A DNA stretch of 64,000 nucleotides from Marisediminitalea lipolytica (GCF_001758465.1 NZ_MJIC01000015.1:620001-684000), one strand, 5' to 3'; counted from the stretch's first letter, positions 42,635 through 52,381 are shown. Notes: generated by a model not told the origin, from the sequence alone. Translations and numbers: made by a program.

Positions 42635-44086
42635 TTAGGCTTGTTTTATCGCATAACACTGGTATTTCATTTCCAGGTATTCTTCGATACCAGCGTGGGC
42701 GCCTTCGCGACCGATGCCGCTTGCTTTCACGCCACCAAACGGAGCGTTGGCAGCAGAAATAGCGCCGGTATTGATGCCCACCATGCCTGACTCAATGGCG
42801 TCAACTACACGCTGTGCGCGGTGCAGGTTATCGGTAAAGAAATACGCAGCCAGTCCAAATGGTGTGTCATTGGCATACTCAATCACTTCTTCTTCGGTAT
42901 CAAAAGCAATAATCGGCACTAATGGACCGAAAGTTTCTTCTTTGGCACATTGCGCTGTTGAAGGAACATTGGTTAATACCGTTGGAGCATACCAGTTATC
43001 ACCCTTATCCAGGCGTTTGCCGCCGGTTAGCAACGTTGCGCCATTGCTGATGGCGTTGTCAACGTGCTCTGCTACCTTATCGGCACCCGCAGTGTCAATC
43101 AGCGGACCAATTTCGATGCCGTCTTCCAGTCCGTTACCTACCTTGAGGGCTTCAACTTTTGCTACCAGCTTGCTTTGGAACTCTTCCTGAACTGCCTTGT
43201 GAACATAGACACGGTTAGGCGAGATGCAGGTTTGCCCAGCGTTACGGAACTTGGCTTTCATTACGCCTTCAACGGCGAGGTCGATGTCAGCATCGTCAAA
43301 CACGATAAGCGGTGCGTTGCCGCCTAATTCCAGCGACAGCTTTTTCACATCCGGGGCACATTTGGCCATCAGCTGTGAGCCAATCTCAGTAGAGCCGGTA
43401 AATGTGAGCTTACGCACAGTACTGTTGGCGCACAGGGTATCACCAATCACGCTGGCTTTACCGGTAATCACTTGTATCACGCCTTTAGGGATGCCTGCCT
43501 GAATAGCCAGTTCACCTAAAGCTAAAGCAGTAAGTGGTGTTTGGCTTGCTGGCTTAACAATGATGGTGCAGCCTGCCGCTAAAGCTGGCGCAACTTTGCG
43601 GGTGATCATAGCCGCCGGGAAATTCCACGGCGTGATAGCGGCGCAAACGCCAACCGGATCGCGGGACACGCGAATGTGGGTATCCGCTGTGGCGGCTGGC
43701 AAAATCTCGCCATTAATACGCATGGCTTCTTCGGCAAACCATTTTACATAGCTGGCCGCATAGGCGATTTCGCCTTTGGCTTCGGCCAGCGGTTTGCCTT
43801 GTTCAGTGGTCATAATGGTGGCCAGTTTATCGGTATTCTCCACCATTAGGTCATACCATTTACGCACTAGTTCGCCGCGTTCTGACGGGGTCTTTTTACG
43901 CCAGCTTTTAAATGCTTCGTTGGCCGCATCAACGGCCTGATTTACCGCGTCAGCATCCAGTTGCGGGATACTTGCAATAACTTCACCTGTCGCCGGGTTG
44001 GTGACATCCAGACTGTCCGATGTCGTCACCCACTCTCCGTTAACGAGGCAGGCTTGTTTAAAAATGTCGATATCATTCAGTGTCAT
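42635..44086 (-). CDS. gabD: Succinate-semialdehyde dehydrogenase (GabD-like)
   Basis: A 483-residue ALDH with the SSDH hallmarks: FKQACLVNGEWV at the N-terminus, AAITPWNFPAAMITRKVAPA, LELGGNAPLIVFDDAD with active-site Glu, catalytic Cys in NAGQTCISPNRVYVH and PFGGVKASGIGREG at the end. It oxidises succinate semialdehyde, or glutarate semialdehyde, to the diacid that enters the citrate cycle. No gabT is adjacent, so supply from the catabolic cluster is as likely as from GABA. The start at 44086 is the family start. Confidence 0.88.
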   Translation of the reverse strand: MTLNDIDIFKQACLVNGEWVTTSDSLDVTNPATGEVIASIPQLDADAVNQAVDAANEAFKSWRKKTPSERGELVRKWYDLMVENTDKLATIMTTEQGKPLAEAKGEIAYAASYVKWFAEEAMRINGEILPAATADTHIRVSRDPVGVCAAITPWNFPAAMITRKVAPALAAGCTIIVKPASQTPLTALALGELAIQAGIPKGVIQVITGKASVIGDTLCANSTVRKLTFTGSTEIGSQLMAKCAPDVKKLSLELGGNAPLIVFDDADIDLAVEGVMKAKFRNAGQTCISPNRVYVHKAVQEEFQSKLVAKVEALKVGNGLEDGIEIGPLIDTAGADKVAEHVDNAISNGATLLTGGKRLDKGDNWYAPTVLTNVPSTAQCAKEETFGPLVPIIAFDTEEEVIEYANDTPFGLAAYFFTDNLHRAQRVVDAIESGMVGINTGAISAANAPFGGVKASGIGREGAHAGIEEYLEMKYQCYAIKQA

Positions 44087-44131
44087 AGTAGGTGTCCCTG
44101 TTGTATTTAAGACGAAAAAAAAGGTGTCTCG

Positions 44132-45019
44132 TTATTTGTACTGTAAATCAGCAAACTTGGTTTTCCCCAGTTTTTGAGTTAACTGTTGTTTAGCGCTGGT
44201 CTCTTTGTTGGCGTAGGCCTGAAGCATCAGCAGGGAATATTCTATTGCCTGGTCTAGCTGTGCTTGCTGTTTTGGGCCCGGTAAATCCAGACGACAAATG
44301 GCACCGCCAAAGTAATGGTCCACATCATCCAGGATAAGCGCATAACGGTCGCCGCCGGAAGCCACAGCCGAGTAAGCATCAAGATGGCCTTCCCAGCTCA
44401 GGTTGGTGCCCGGGGGGACATCTTTAGTGCCAGTCTGAATTAAAGCAGGGACTGCCAGTGTCGCGTAGTTGTCTTTAGAGACAAAGCCGGGAATGGCTCC
44501 CGGAGGCGAAAACGCCAGCACGGCGGAAACTCTGGAATCGCTAAGTGGTGCAGCAAGCCCCGGTGGAACAATCCCGGTGGCACCGCCTTTAACTAACGCT
44601 ATCAGTGCGCCGTAACTGTGGCCAGCAGCGACATAGCCGTTTTTACCATAGGTGTCGGCGAGCAGTTGCATATCCTGCAACCGGGCTGTCCACGAAGCCA
44701 TGCCTTGGTATTTTTCCATATCCGGATGGTCCGTAGAATCCACGTGGAGTGGCGCTACCACCTCGTAGCCTGCGGCAACCCAGGGTTCAATCAGAGCGGT
44801 ATATTTAAGTGGTGCAGAGGCGGCGCCGTGCGAAAAAATTAATGTTGCGGCAGGCTTGCCATCGGGCTGCCAGTGCCAGACTTTAACCTGACGGTCAGCC
44901 ACGGTGAGTTGTTCCACTGTCAGCTCGCTGGCATGGGAACAGCCCAGCATAAACAAGGTCAGGGTTATACTTGCCAAACGCAGCCACACTGCCTTGGTTA
45001 GAATTGCTAAAGTTCGCAC
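44132..45019 (-). CDS. Alpha/beta hydrolase lipoprotein
   Basis: A 295-residue protein with a signal ending in a lipobox (LFMLGCSHAS), so it is a lipoprotein. The hydrolase domain begins LIFSHGAASAPLKYT, has the nucleophile AAGHSYGALIAL and a likely catalytic His in DDVDHYFGG. The layout resembles PAF-acetylhydrolase/dienelactone-hydrolase-like esterases. It is 45 bp upstream of gabD on the same strand and may be co-transcribed with it. Two imperfect operator-like palindromes are in the divergent region with the permease. The substrate is unknown. Confidence 0.83.
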   Translation of the reverse strand: MRTLAILTKAVWLRLASITLTLFMLGCSHASELTVEQLTVADRQVKVWHWQPDGKPAATLIFSHGAASAPLKYTALIEPWVAAGYEVVAPLHVDSTDHPDMEKYQGMASWTARLQDMQLLADTYGKNGYVAAGHSYGALIALVKGGATGIVPPGLAAPLSDSRVSAVLAFSPPGAIPGFVSKDNYATLAVPALIQTGTKDVPPGTNLSWEGHLDAYSAVASGGDRYALILDDVDHYFGGAICRLDLPGPKQQAQLDQAIEYSLLMLQAYANKETSAKQQLTQKLGKTKFADLQYK

Positions 45020-45104
45020 TGCTTATCTCCTGTGTCGATGCCAGTTATTTTTACTGCTTGTCTGGCTTTAACTGACATCTTACCGGGATATGACGGCGGT
45101 CCTA

Positions 45105-45197
45105 TGACTTTTATCAATTCCCTTTGTGGGTTGGTCGTATCGTCATGATGTGACTGATGCCTAATCAGGCGAATTTCAATTTTATTGACATTTGTTA
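45105..45197. promoter_or_regulatory. Two imperfect operator-like palindromes
   Basis: TGACTTTTATCA (45105-45116) and TGACATTTGTTA (45186-45197) each match the operator consensus at 10 of 12 positions. They are in the divergent region of the hydrolase lipoprotein and the NCS1 permease, 86 and 74 bp from the nearest starts. Weak evidence. Confidence 0.3.
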
Positions 45198-45270
45198 ATG
45201 CCTTGCCGGGGCCCCTTTCCTATGTTCAACCTTTGGTGTTTGGGTTTAAGACAGACAGAAGGAGCTTCAT

Positions 45271-46632
45271 ATGCTGAATAAAATAAAACAGTGGTGGACG
45301 CTTGATGCGGCAGAAGAAGCAGAAAGTGCAGATAATCCGCTCTCGCCATTAACCGAGTCTCAACGCCGTAACGCCTTGCCGTTACTCGCCCTGGCATTTG
45401 GCTGGGGATTTTTGGTTACCGGGCTACTTACCGGTGGCGCGTTGGGTAAAGGCCTGCCCTTTATGCCGGACTTGCTGACGGCTTCATTTTTAGGCAACGG
45501 TATGAATTTTATTATCGGTGCGCTGGTGGGTTACATTGGCTACAAAACAGCGTGTAACAGCGGTTTATTGTATCGCTTTACCTACGGCAACATCGGGGCC
45601 TATATACCAGTACTGTTTGTCGCGTTGCTAACCATTGGCTGGCAGGGTATTACAGTCGGGGCATTTGGTTACGCCTGGGCGCAGTCTTTTGACTCCACCA
45701 CGTTCTACATTGTCGCTATTGGCGCTGGTGTGCTGTTTACTGCTACGACCTATCTTGGCGTTGACGCGCTGGAGAAAGTCAGTATGCCATCGGTACTGAT
45801 GCTGGTGGCAGTGGGAATCTACGCCACCTGGTTAAATATTGATACTGTTGGCGGTTGGGACGCCTTTTTTGATATGTCTGCCAAGCAGGCGGCGGCTTCG
45901 CCAATCAGCATGCGTGAAGCCATTAATATGGTCGTGGGCTCATGGATTGTGGGTGCCATTGTTATGGCCGATTACACCCGTTTTGCCAAAAAAGCCTGGG
46001 TAGCCATTGCTATCCCGTTTGTGGTACTGATTATTTCTCAGTGGTTCCTGCAAATTATCGGTTCCATGGGCGGTATCGTATCGGGCACCTATGAATTCAC
46101 CACCTACATGCTGGAGCAGGGGGCGGTGATTGGTTTTCTTGGTGTAATTGCCATGAGTCTGGCGTTATGGACCACCGGTGATACCAATTTATATTTACCC
46201 GCTGTGCAAACCGCCAGTGTATTCCGTAAGCCCAAACGAGTAACTACGCTGATTTGCGGTATTGCAGGAACAATTCTGGGCCTTGGTGTTTATGAGTATT
46301 TCCTTGACTGGATTAACCTGCTGGCGGCGTTAGTGCCACCTATTATAGGCCCGGTTATCGTGGATTATTACATAGTGAATAAAAAGCGTTATAACCCGGA
46401 TACCCTGGCACACCTGCCCGGCTGGAATGCGCTGGCCATTGTGGCTTATCTGGTTGGCGCAATAAGCGCCTATGCCGCCGGTGCGGGCGTTGAACTGCCT
46501 GGAGCCGCAGCGCTTTTCCCGTCATTATATGGATTATTGGTGTCGATGCTGGTGTATTTTATTTTCGCGCTTATCGCCAAATGGGTTTTTCCGGCCAAAG
46601 GTAGCCAGACCGCGCCACAAACAAATAGCTAA
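45271..46632 (+). CDS. NCS1-family nucleobase/cytosine-type permease
   Basis: A 453-residue membrane protein with about 12 helices and the NCS1 pattern: LPLLALAFGWGFLVTGLLTG near helix 1 and ADYTRFAK after the middle, plus GPVIVDYYIVNKKRYN in the late loop. Relatives import cytosine, uracil, allantoin, hydantoins or thiamine precursors with Na+ or H+. GGAG lies seven bases before the ATG. It is followed by an exported hydrolase 13 bp away and then a GntR regulator. An N-heterocycle ligand fits the hydantoinase-type enzymes elsewhere in the window; the ligand is not known. Confidence 0.88.
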   Translation: MLNKIKQWWTLDAAEEAESADNPLSPLTESQRRNALPLLALAFGWGFLVTGLLTGGALGKGLPFMPDLLTASFLGNGMNFIIGALVGYIGYKTACNSGLLYRFTYGNIGAYIPVLFVALLTIGWQGITVGAFGYAWAQSFDSTTFYIVAIGAGVLFTATTYLGVDALEKVSMPSVLMLVAVGIYATWLNIDTVGGWDAFFDMSAKQAAASPISMREAINMVVGSWIVGAIVMADYTRFAKKAWVAIAIPFVVLIISQWFLQIIGSMGGIVSGTYEFTTYMLEQGAVIGFLGVIAMSLALWTTGDTNLYLPAVQTASVFRKPKRVTTLICGIAGTILGLGVYEYFLDWINLLAALVPPIIGPVIVDYYIVNKKRYNPDTLAHLPGWNALAIVAYLVGAISAYAAGAGVELPGAAALFPSLYGLLVSMLVYFIFALIAKWVFPAKGSQTAPQTNS

Positions 46633-46645
46633 AAGGTAGTAAAAA

Positions 46646-47641
46646 ATGAAAAAACAATTAATTACAGCAGCCTTATGGGTGGTTTGTACGATGGGATTGG
46701 CCAGTGTTGCCAATGCAGAAGAAACTACCCGCACGCTGACGCTGGAACAGGCCAGAGCAAAATACGCGGGGCCAACGTCACAGTTTGCTGATATCGAAGG
46801 CATTAATGTGCATTACCGGGATGAAGGCAAGGGGCCGGTCATTCTGCTTATGCATGGCACCCTGGGTGACTTATCTGACTGGGATGAATGGGCCGAAGTA
46901 CTAAAAGAAAACTTCCGTGTGGTACGTTTTGATTTACCCGGATTTGGCCTTACCGGTGATATTCCTAATGGCAATTATTCTGCTTCCCGCTCCCACGTGT
47001 TAATTGATGGCCTTATGGATCATCTGGGTGCGGATAAATTTGCGGTGGTGGGGATTTCTTATGGCGGCATGCTGATGTTTCGCTATGCGGCTACCCGTAC
47101 TGACAGGGTTACTGCCATGGTGCTAATTAATTCTGCTGGAATTCAACGCGGTAAAGCGGCGAAAAACCTGAAGAAACCAACCAACAAACCGGCAAAACCG
47201 CGCAAGAACATGTTTACCGATCCGGTTGTACTGCGTGAAGACGTTGAAGCGTTTTACAACGGTTACATTAATGACCCTGAGCGTCGCACTCCGGCACTTA
47301 TACAGCGTAAACTGGATCTACTGAATATTGAAAACCGCGATAAGCTGGCCAAAATATCTTATGGGTTTTATGAAGCGGGTAATCCACAACGGGTGCTGGC
47401 CCATGTTAAAGCGCCAAGCCTGATTATGTGGGGCACTGCTAATCAGGCGCTGGATACCGAAACCGCAACCGCCTTTATGAATGCATTAACCCATGCCTGC
47501 AGTAAGGAACTGGTAACATTTAATGATGGCGGTCACTACATTAACCTTGAACGCCCGTACGAAACCGTGGCTGCGGCAAAACAGTTTTTTATGAAACTGA
47601 ACAGCAATCCGCCTGAAGGTTGTGCGCCGTTAGCCGACTAA
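46646..47641 (+). CDS. Secreted alpha/beta hydrolase
   Basis: A 331-residue exported protein: Sec signal MKKQLITAALWVVC to SVANAEE. The hydrolase part begins INVHYRDEGKGPVILLMHGT, has FDLPGFGLTGD, the nucleophile elbow VVGISYGGMLM and catalytic His in NDGGHYINLERP, i.e. the full Ser-Asp-His set of a haloalkane-dehalogenase/esterase-like enzyme. The Asp in MWGTANQALDTE is at the expected place. It is the second gene of the permease operon, acting in the periplasm before uptake of the product (inference). Confidence 0.88.
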   Translation: MKKQLITAALWVVCTMGLASVANAEETTRTLTLEQARAKYAGPTSQFADIEGINVHYRDEGKGPVILLMHGTLGDLSDWDEWAEVLKENFRVVRFDLPGFGLTGDIPNGNYSASRSHVLIDGLMDHLGADKFAVVGISYGGMLMFRYAATRTDRVTAMVLINSAGIQRGKAAKNLKKPTNKPAKPRKNMFTDPVVLREDVEAFYNGYINDPERRTPALIQRKLDLLNIENRDKLAKISYGFYEAGNPQRVLAHVKAPSLIMWGTANQALDTETATAFMNALTHACSKELVTFNDGGHYINLERPYETVAAAKQFFMKLNSNPPEGCAPLAD

Positions 47642-47665
47642 TACACGGTATTTATGCGCAAAATT

Positions 47666-47698
47666 AGGTGATTATCAGGATAAAAGGTATAATCACCT
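47666..47698. promoter_or_regulatory. Inverted repeat before the GntR gene
   Basis: Arms AGGTGATTAT (47666-47675) and ATAATCACCT (47689-47698) are perfectly complementary over 10 bp with a 13-bp spacer, 83 bp before the regulator start. It may be an autoregulatory site or a hairpin ending the hydrolase transcript; there is no T-run. Confidence 0.5.
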
Positions 47699-47780
47699 AT
47701 TAATGTAGCAATGAGTGTCATCGCCTGTGTCCTGGTGTAGTAAATAATAAGTAAAACGAGCAGTCGTATAGGAGAACGTT

Positions 47781-48575
47781 TTGACTAAATCGTCCATCAT
47801 CGCCACGCTTAAACAATATGGGAGTCAAAACGGCTTGACCTGGGATGGTCCAACACCGTTATATCACCAGTTGTACAGCCTGCTAAAAGAACAAATTATT
47901 GATGGTACTATCAGTTATGGTTCGCAGTTGCCAACCGAGCAAGAGCTGGGCGAAACTTTTGGTTTGTCTCGTATTACTGTTAAGCGTGCTATGGATGAGC
48001 TCTCTGCTGAAAATCTGGTAGAGCGTCGCCGGGGCCGCGGCACGACGGTGACTTATAAGTACAAACCTAAGCCGGTTAAAGCGCCGCTAGTGGGCATGCT
48101 TGAGAGCATTGAAACCATGGGGCGACATACGCATACCCGCATTCTGGACATTGCTGAAGCCATCCCTCCGGCTGAGATCCGTGAAGAGCTGGGCTTAGCC
48201 GATGGCGAAACTGCATGCCGATTAGTGCGGGTACGGTTAACCGAAGACGAACAAATCCCGTTTGCGTACTATTTTAGCTGGACGTTAACGCCAATCAGTA
48301 CCTTTAGCGAAGAAGCGTTAGCAGACAATACGCGTGTCGAGCTTTTACGCCGCAATGGTATTGTGCTTTCTCGTATCGACCAGCTTATCAGCGCCGAACC
48401 CGCCTCGGCAGAAGTAGCCAGAGAGTTGAATTTGCGCGAAAATTCGCCGTTATTGGTACTGGCTCGTCGTTCATTCGACACCGACGGAAAGCTGGTGGAT
48501 ATGCTGCATTGCCGTTATAACCCGGCTATCTTCCAGTACCAGATGAGCATGGAATTAAACGACGAGAAACAATAG
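47781..48575 (+). CDS. GntR-family (HutC/UTRA) transcriptional regulator
   Basis: A 264-residue regulator. The N-terminal winged HTH reads LYHQLYSLLKEQIIDGTISYG, LPTEQELGETFGLSRITVKRAMDEL and VERRRGRGTTV, standard GntR; the C-terminal UTRA ligand domain begins near residue 105 (VGMLESIETMGRHTHTRILD) and ends ALLVLARRSF-like. TTG start with GGAG six bases ahead. HutC-subfamily members are usually repressors released by a small catabolite. It is in line with the permease and hydrolase and probably controls them. The palindrome family in this window does not look like a usual HutC site, so I do not assign it. Confidence 0.92.
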   Translation: MTKSSIIATLKQYGSQNGLTWDGPTPLYHQLYSLLKEQIIDGTISYGSQLPTEQELGETFGLSRITVKRAMDELSAENLVERRRGRGTTVTYKYKPKPVKAPLVGMLESIETMGRHTHTRILDIAEAIPPAEIREELGLADGETACRLVRVRLTEDEQIPFAYYFSWTLTPISTFSEEALADNTRVELLRRNGIVLSRIDQLISAEPASAEVARELNLRENSPLLVLARRSFDTDGKLVDMLHCRYNPAIFQYQMSMELNDEKQ

Positions 48576-48593
48576 TCGTTTAAACTGATAACC

Positions 48594-48620
48594 AAAAGCC
48601 TGCATCGTGCAGGCTTTTTT
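48594..48620 (+). terminator. Terminator of the GntR gene
   Basis: Perfect 11-bp stem (48594-48604 with 48608-48618), TCG loop, six T ending at 48620. Confidence 0.92.
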
Positions 48621-48801
48621 GTGAGAAAAGAAACGATTGGCTATGGGATACCGCTGTTCAGGTGGCAGAAGCAAACAATAGTTGCTTATTTTCAGTCGAA
48701 AAACACTTCACTTAATTTAATTACGATCCAGCCGCTAATGTAAATGTTTTGCGGGCGGCGTGCGTCATATATAACTTCTTATTAAGTACGTCTTTGCGCT
48801 G

Positions 48802-51054
48802 TTATTGAAACAGCGCTGAGTTACAGCCTTCGTAAGTACATTCCTTTTCGCAGTAGGCGACATCTGCCGCGTCGATGGTTTTGTCATTATTAATATCCAG
48901 CTTGTTACTGGCAGCGGTTGCGTTACTGTTTAGCGCTTTTTGTATTTGCTCAATATCGTACTTATCAACAAAGTAATCGTTGTTGATATCGCAGGATTTA
49001 GGCTCCGTTGGCTCGGGTTCTGGCTGAGGAGTAGGCGTCGGCTCAGGTTCCGGGGCTGGTGGAGCAGGCTCATCTAACGCTATCGTAATGTCTATCCTTT
49101 CAGATACTTTAACTACTGAGTCTGATACGCTTAAAGTAACACTGTACACCCCGCTCTTGTCAGGAATAAAGCGGATCAGGAGTTCTCCCGCCCTACTCAG
49201 CTCGGCACTACTGTCGGCCGGTCTGCCAACCAGCCCCCATGACGCTGTCAGCTCTTGTTTATCTTCGTCGCTCACCGTCGCTTTTATCAAAACAGCATTG
49301 GGGTCATTTTCATCCTTTTTTGCCGCCAAAGAGATTACCGGTTTGTGATTTACTACAGTAATCGTATGTTTAGCTGTATAGCTTGTATTTGCTGTCGTTA
49401 CCGTAACTTCCAGATCATGGGTACCCAGGGCTGGCGGCGTAAAAATCACCACTGGGGCCGTTTTTTTATACATCAGAATAAGCGGGTTTTGCATCGCTGC
49501 ATCCGACGAAAGTAGCTTCCAGCTATAGGTGGCCGACTCGGTGAGGTTAGTTGTTTTGGCGGCCAACACCATTTCCTGATTAAGCTTGCCGCTGGCCGGC
49601 CCTTCAATTTGCACTAATGGTTTTGTCTCGGGCTTTAATATCGGAATAAGTGTCATACGGATTTGATAGGTGCCTGTTTGCCCGTTTCCCCTGCTGTTGC
49701 CGGTATTGCCATCAAAAAGCTGAACGTAATAACGGCCCGACTGTTTGATTTTTACCGTATTAAATCTAAGGACGTTATTGTCTGTCCCTTCTAAAAAGGT
49801 CGAGCCATCCGGTGCATAGACTAACGCGCTTAAAGCCAGGTCTTTGCCAGCTACGTCGGTAAAGGTGAGTGATAAGGTTTGCCCTTCCACTGCATCAAAA
49901 TGCCAGCTGTCCAGGTCGCCAAATTCAATGGTTTCCTCCACCATGCCGGTGTTTTTCAGCGGGCCATGTTCGCTCTCGGTTTGTTGGTTAAGATATATCC
50001 GGTAAGGGCCGGTTTGTGCGTTACCGCGGCTGTTGCCGGTATGACCATCCTTTACCACAAACGTATATGTACCGGATTGTTTTGCCTGTACGTTGTAGTA
50101 AACCATCACATCATTGCGACCATCATCCACTAAAATTGAGCCATCCGGATTAAAAATGGTGCCATGCACAGCCAGATCTTTGTTCGCGACATCAACCAGC
50201 GAAAGCATAAACAACTCACCGGATTGGGCGGTAAATGACCAGGAGTCGATATCGCCTCTGGTTATGGTTTCCTCAACATAGCCGTTGGGCGTAAGCTGGC
50301 CATGTTCAGCGTTACCGGGTTTGTTAAAAAACACCTGATAATTACCGGTTTGTGCATGTCCTCGGCTGTTACCAGTATGCCCATCTTTTACTATCAGCGT
50401 GTAGGTGCCCGTTTGCCTGGCCTGAAGGTTGTGGAAGATCTGTACGTCGTTATTAACGCTGTCTTCTAGCACCGTACCATCGGGATTGAATATCGTGCCT
50501 TGAACTGCCAGATCCTTGTCATCGGTATCAGTAAGGTTAATTGAGAAAAACTCACCAGCGGTAACGTTAAACTGCCAGGAGTCGATATCGCCCCGTTCGA
50601 TGGTCTCGCTGACAAAGCCTTTCTCTTTTAGCTCACCATGTTCTGCTATTTTTTGATTTAAATAATAAATCCGGTAATTGCCGGTTTGATTGTTGCCCCG
50701 GCTGTTGCCGGTATGTCCGTCCTTAACTTCAACCGTGTAGGTGCCTGGTATATTAATCAGGACATTATGTACCAGAATGACATCATTCTCTGTGTAATCA
50801 ATCAGCACAGAGCCATCAGGCGCGTAAATAACCAGTTGCGGGGCGAGGTCCCGGTCGTCGATGTCGGCTACGTTGATATTGATAATATCGCCAGCCTTTG
50901 CCTCAAACGTCCAAATCGCGCTTTCACCGGCAGTGGCAATTTTGCCTTCAACATAGCCCCCATTTTTGAGGGGCTCCGCTTGTGCCAGGGCCGGTATTGC
51001 GAGTAGCAGGCAGGCCAGCAGGAAATGTCGGGCGCCACTTAAAACGTTATGCAT
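48802..51054 (-). CDS. Secreted protein with four PPC-like repeats, Ig/PKD domains and a dockerin
   Basis: About 750 residues. A Sec signal ends at PALAQAEP. Four tandem beta-sandwich repeats of about 105 residues follow, each with ETIxxGDxDSWxF, a KDLA segment, a PDG loop and DGHTGNSRG ending (the fourth is DGNTGNSRG); these resemble bacterial pre-peptidase C-terminal domains. Two Ig/PKD-like domains (about 485-690), a Pro-Glu-Thr linker and a C-terminal type I dockerin-like pair of calcium loops (CDINNDYFVDKYD and LDINNDKTIDAAD) complete it. No catalytic domain is seen, so a scaffold or adhesion role is likely. ATG 51054 is chosen with GGAAG upstream. Confidence 0.87.
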   Translation of the reverse strand: MHNVLSGARHFLLACLLLAIPALAQAEPLKNGGYVEGKIATAGESAIWTFEAKAGDIININVADIDDRDLAPQLVIYAPDGSVLIDYTENDVILVHNVLINIPGTYTVEVKDGHTGNSRGNNQTGNYRIYYLNQKIAEHGELKEKGFVSETIERGDIDSWQFNVTAGEFFSINLTDTDDKDLAVQGTIFNPDGTVLEDSVNNDVQIFHNLQARQTGTYTLIVKDGHTGNSRGHAQTGNYQVFFNKPGNAEHGQLTPNGYVEETITRGDIDSWSFTAQSGELFMLSLVDVANKDLAVHGTIFNPDGSILVDDGRNDVMVYYNVQAKQSGTYTFVVKDGHTGNSRGNAQTGPYRIYLNQQTESEHGPLKNTGMVEETIEFGDLDSWHFDAVEGQTLSLTFTDVAGKDLALSALVYAPDGSTFLEGTDNNVLRFNTVKIKQSGRYYVQLFDGNTGNSRGNGQTGTYQIRMTLIPILKPETKPLVQIEGPASGKLNQEMVLAAKTTNLTESATYSWKLLSSDAAMQNPLILMYKKTAPVVIFTPPALGTHDLEVTVTTANTSYTAKHTITVVNHKPVISLAAKKDENDPNAVLIKATVSDEDKQELTASWGLVGRPADSSAELSRAGELLIRFIPDKSGVYSVTLSVSDSVVKVSERIDITIALDEPAPPAPEPEPTPTPQPEPEPTEPKSCDINNDYFVDKYDIEQIQKALNSNATAASNKLDINNDKTIDAADVAYCEKECTYEGCNSALFQ

Positions 51055-51088
51055 AGTACTTCCTTTTATTAGCAACGGGTTTTGCTTG

Positions 51089-52381
51089 TTAGCCCTTTAA
51101 TAATGTGACCTTACTGACGGATGACATCAGGCTGCGCGACGGGTCTTTCTGAAATTTAAAGCGGTTTTGCTCCATCCAGCTTTCGGTAAGGCAAGCGTAG
51201 CCGCCCACACCGTAACCGGCCCCCCAGCTATTAGCCATAATGGCGCAATAACGGCCTTCCTCGGCTTGCATGGATTCTGGTAGTTTAATAAAGCCAATGA
51301 GTAACATGGCATGCCCGGCTACGTGTTCGCCTTTAGCTTCGGTAGCGTTAAGCGGATCATTCGCTCGCACCACGCCGGTGGTTTTCTTATAGCTGTTGGT
51401 CAGGGTAAAACCGGCCGCGATGGGGCGGTTTTGGGCTAACTCACTTACAATCGAATCGAAGGGCAGTACCGGGTTAAACTCACTAACCTGGAACAGGCCC
51501 ACAGAGTCGTTCATGCATTGATTGGCCAGAGGGCTGTAGGTCAGGTTCTTTTTATTCGGAAAGGGCACGTAAGGGCAGTACTGTTCCTGCCGCAGTGGTC
51601 CGGCAGTATTCAGTTTATTGGAGTTAATAAAGCCGGTGTCAAAGTATGAGCCTTCCGAGTGTTCACTGGCATTGCATTGCTTATCGAAACAGTCGGGCTT
51701 ACTCAGCCAGTAAAAATGCTGCTCAGATAAATCCAGCTGTAACGGGCCAAACTGCGGGTGCTGCGCCAGCACGGTTTCTACCGCACGAATGCCGGTAAAT
51801 GCGGCGCAGGTGCCGCGCATTTTCTGATTGCGAATTTCCACATCCATGGCGTTGGGGATCACATAAAAGTCGCCGGGTTTCATGCTGGCCAGCGGGTCTT
51901 CGGCAAAGGTAATGGGTTTAGCGGGGGGCACCTGGGGCTCTTCCACCACTTCATCCATATCAAAGGTGGCATCAGACAGAGCCTGCTCTTCTTTTTTGTA
52001 TTGTTTTTTGGCAATGGCCCACTGGGCCAGCACATTATTGTATTCTTCCGTCCAGGTATCTACGGTGGCGCGATACTCCTTTTTGAAGTTCTTCATCATG
52101 GAGTTCATGCCCGAATACATGTCGTTGGCGTAGCCTTTCTTTTTCGGCTCTGGCGCGGCATCTTCTTTTTTGGGGACCGTTTTTTTATCGTCGTTGACCA
52201 CCGCTTCTTTTTCTTCGTCGCTCAGGCTTAAGCCCATATCGTCGAGGATGGCCTGAATAACAAACGAACCGTATTGCGACACTTCGCCGGGTTTGGTTTG
52301 CTCTGTTGGTGCGATTTCCATTTTGGCGAAAGCCGGGGTGCTTAACAAAGAACAAAGGAGAAACGCGAATCTCTTTTCCAT
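51089..52381 (-). CDS. Papain-like (C1A) cysteine protease, secreted
   Basis: A 430-residue exported protein. Signal MEKRFAFLLCSLLSTPAFA is followed by a charged, helical, Lys/Glu-rich prosegment (about 20-160) and a C1A catalytic domain: Cys in MRGTCAAFTGIRAVE, His in HVAGHAMLLIGF and Asn in MANSWGAGYGVGG. The usual papain motif CWAF is altered to CAAF. It lies 35 bp upstream of the PPC/dockerin gene in the same direction, so the two are probably secreted together. Dependence of one on the other is inferred from adjacency only. Confidence 0.88.
   Translation of the reverse strand: MEKRFAFLLCSLLSTPAFAKMEIAPTEQTKPGEVSQYGSFVIQAILDDMGLSLSDEEKEAVVNDDKKTVPKKEDAAPEPKKKGYANDMYSGMNSMMKNFKKEYRATVDTWTEEYNNVLAQWAIAKKQYKKEEQALSDATFDMDEVVEEPQVPPAKPITFAEDPLASMKPGDFYVIPNAMDVEIRNQKMRGTCAAFTGIRAVETVLAQHPQFGPLQLDLSEQHFYWLSKPDCFDKQCNASEHSEGSYFDTGFINSNKLNTAGPLRQEQYCPYVPFPNKKNLTYSPLANQCMNDSVGLFQVSEFNPVLPFDSIVSELAQNRPIAAGFTLTNSYKKTTGVVRANDPLNATEAKGEHVAGHAMLLIGFIKLPESMQAEEGRYCAIMANSWGAGYGVGGYACLTESWMEQNRFKFQKDPSRSLMSSVSKVTLLKG

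Noticed and set aside
47781-48575. GntR regulator as the protein that binds TGAYAATTRTCA
   Set aside because: HutC-type sites usually contain a GT-TA-AC core, unlike this palindrome, and the word is absent in perfect form near the GntR gene.
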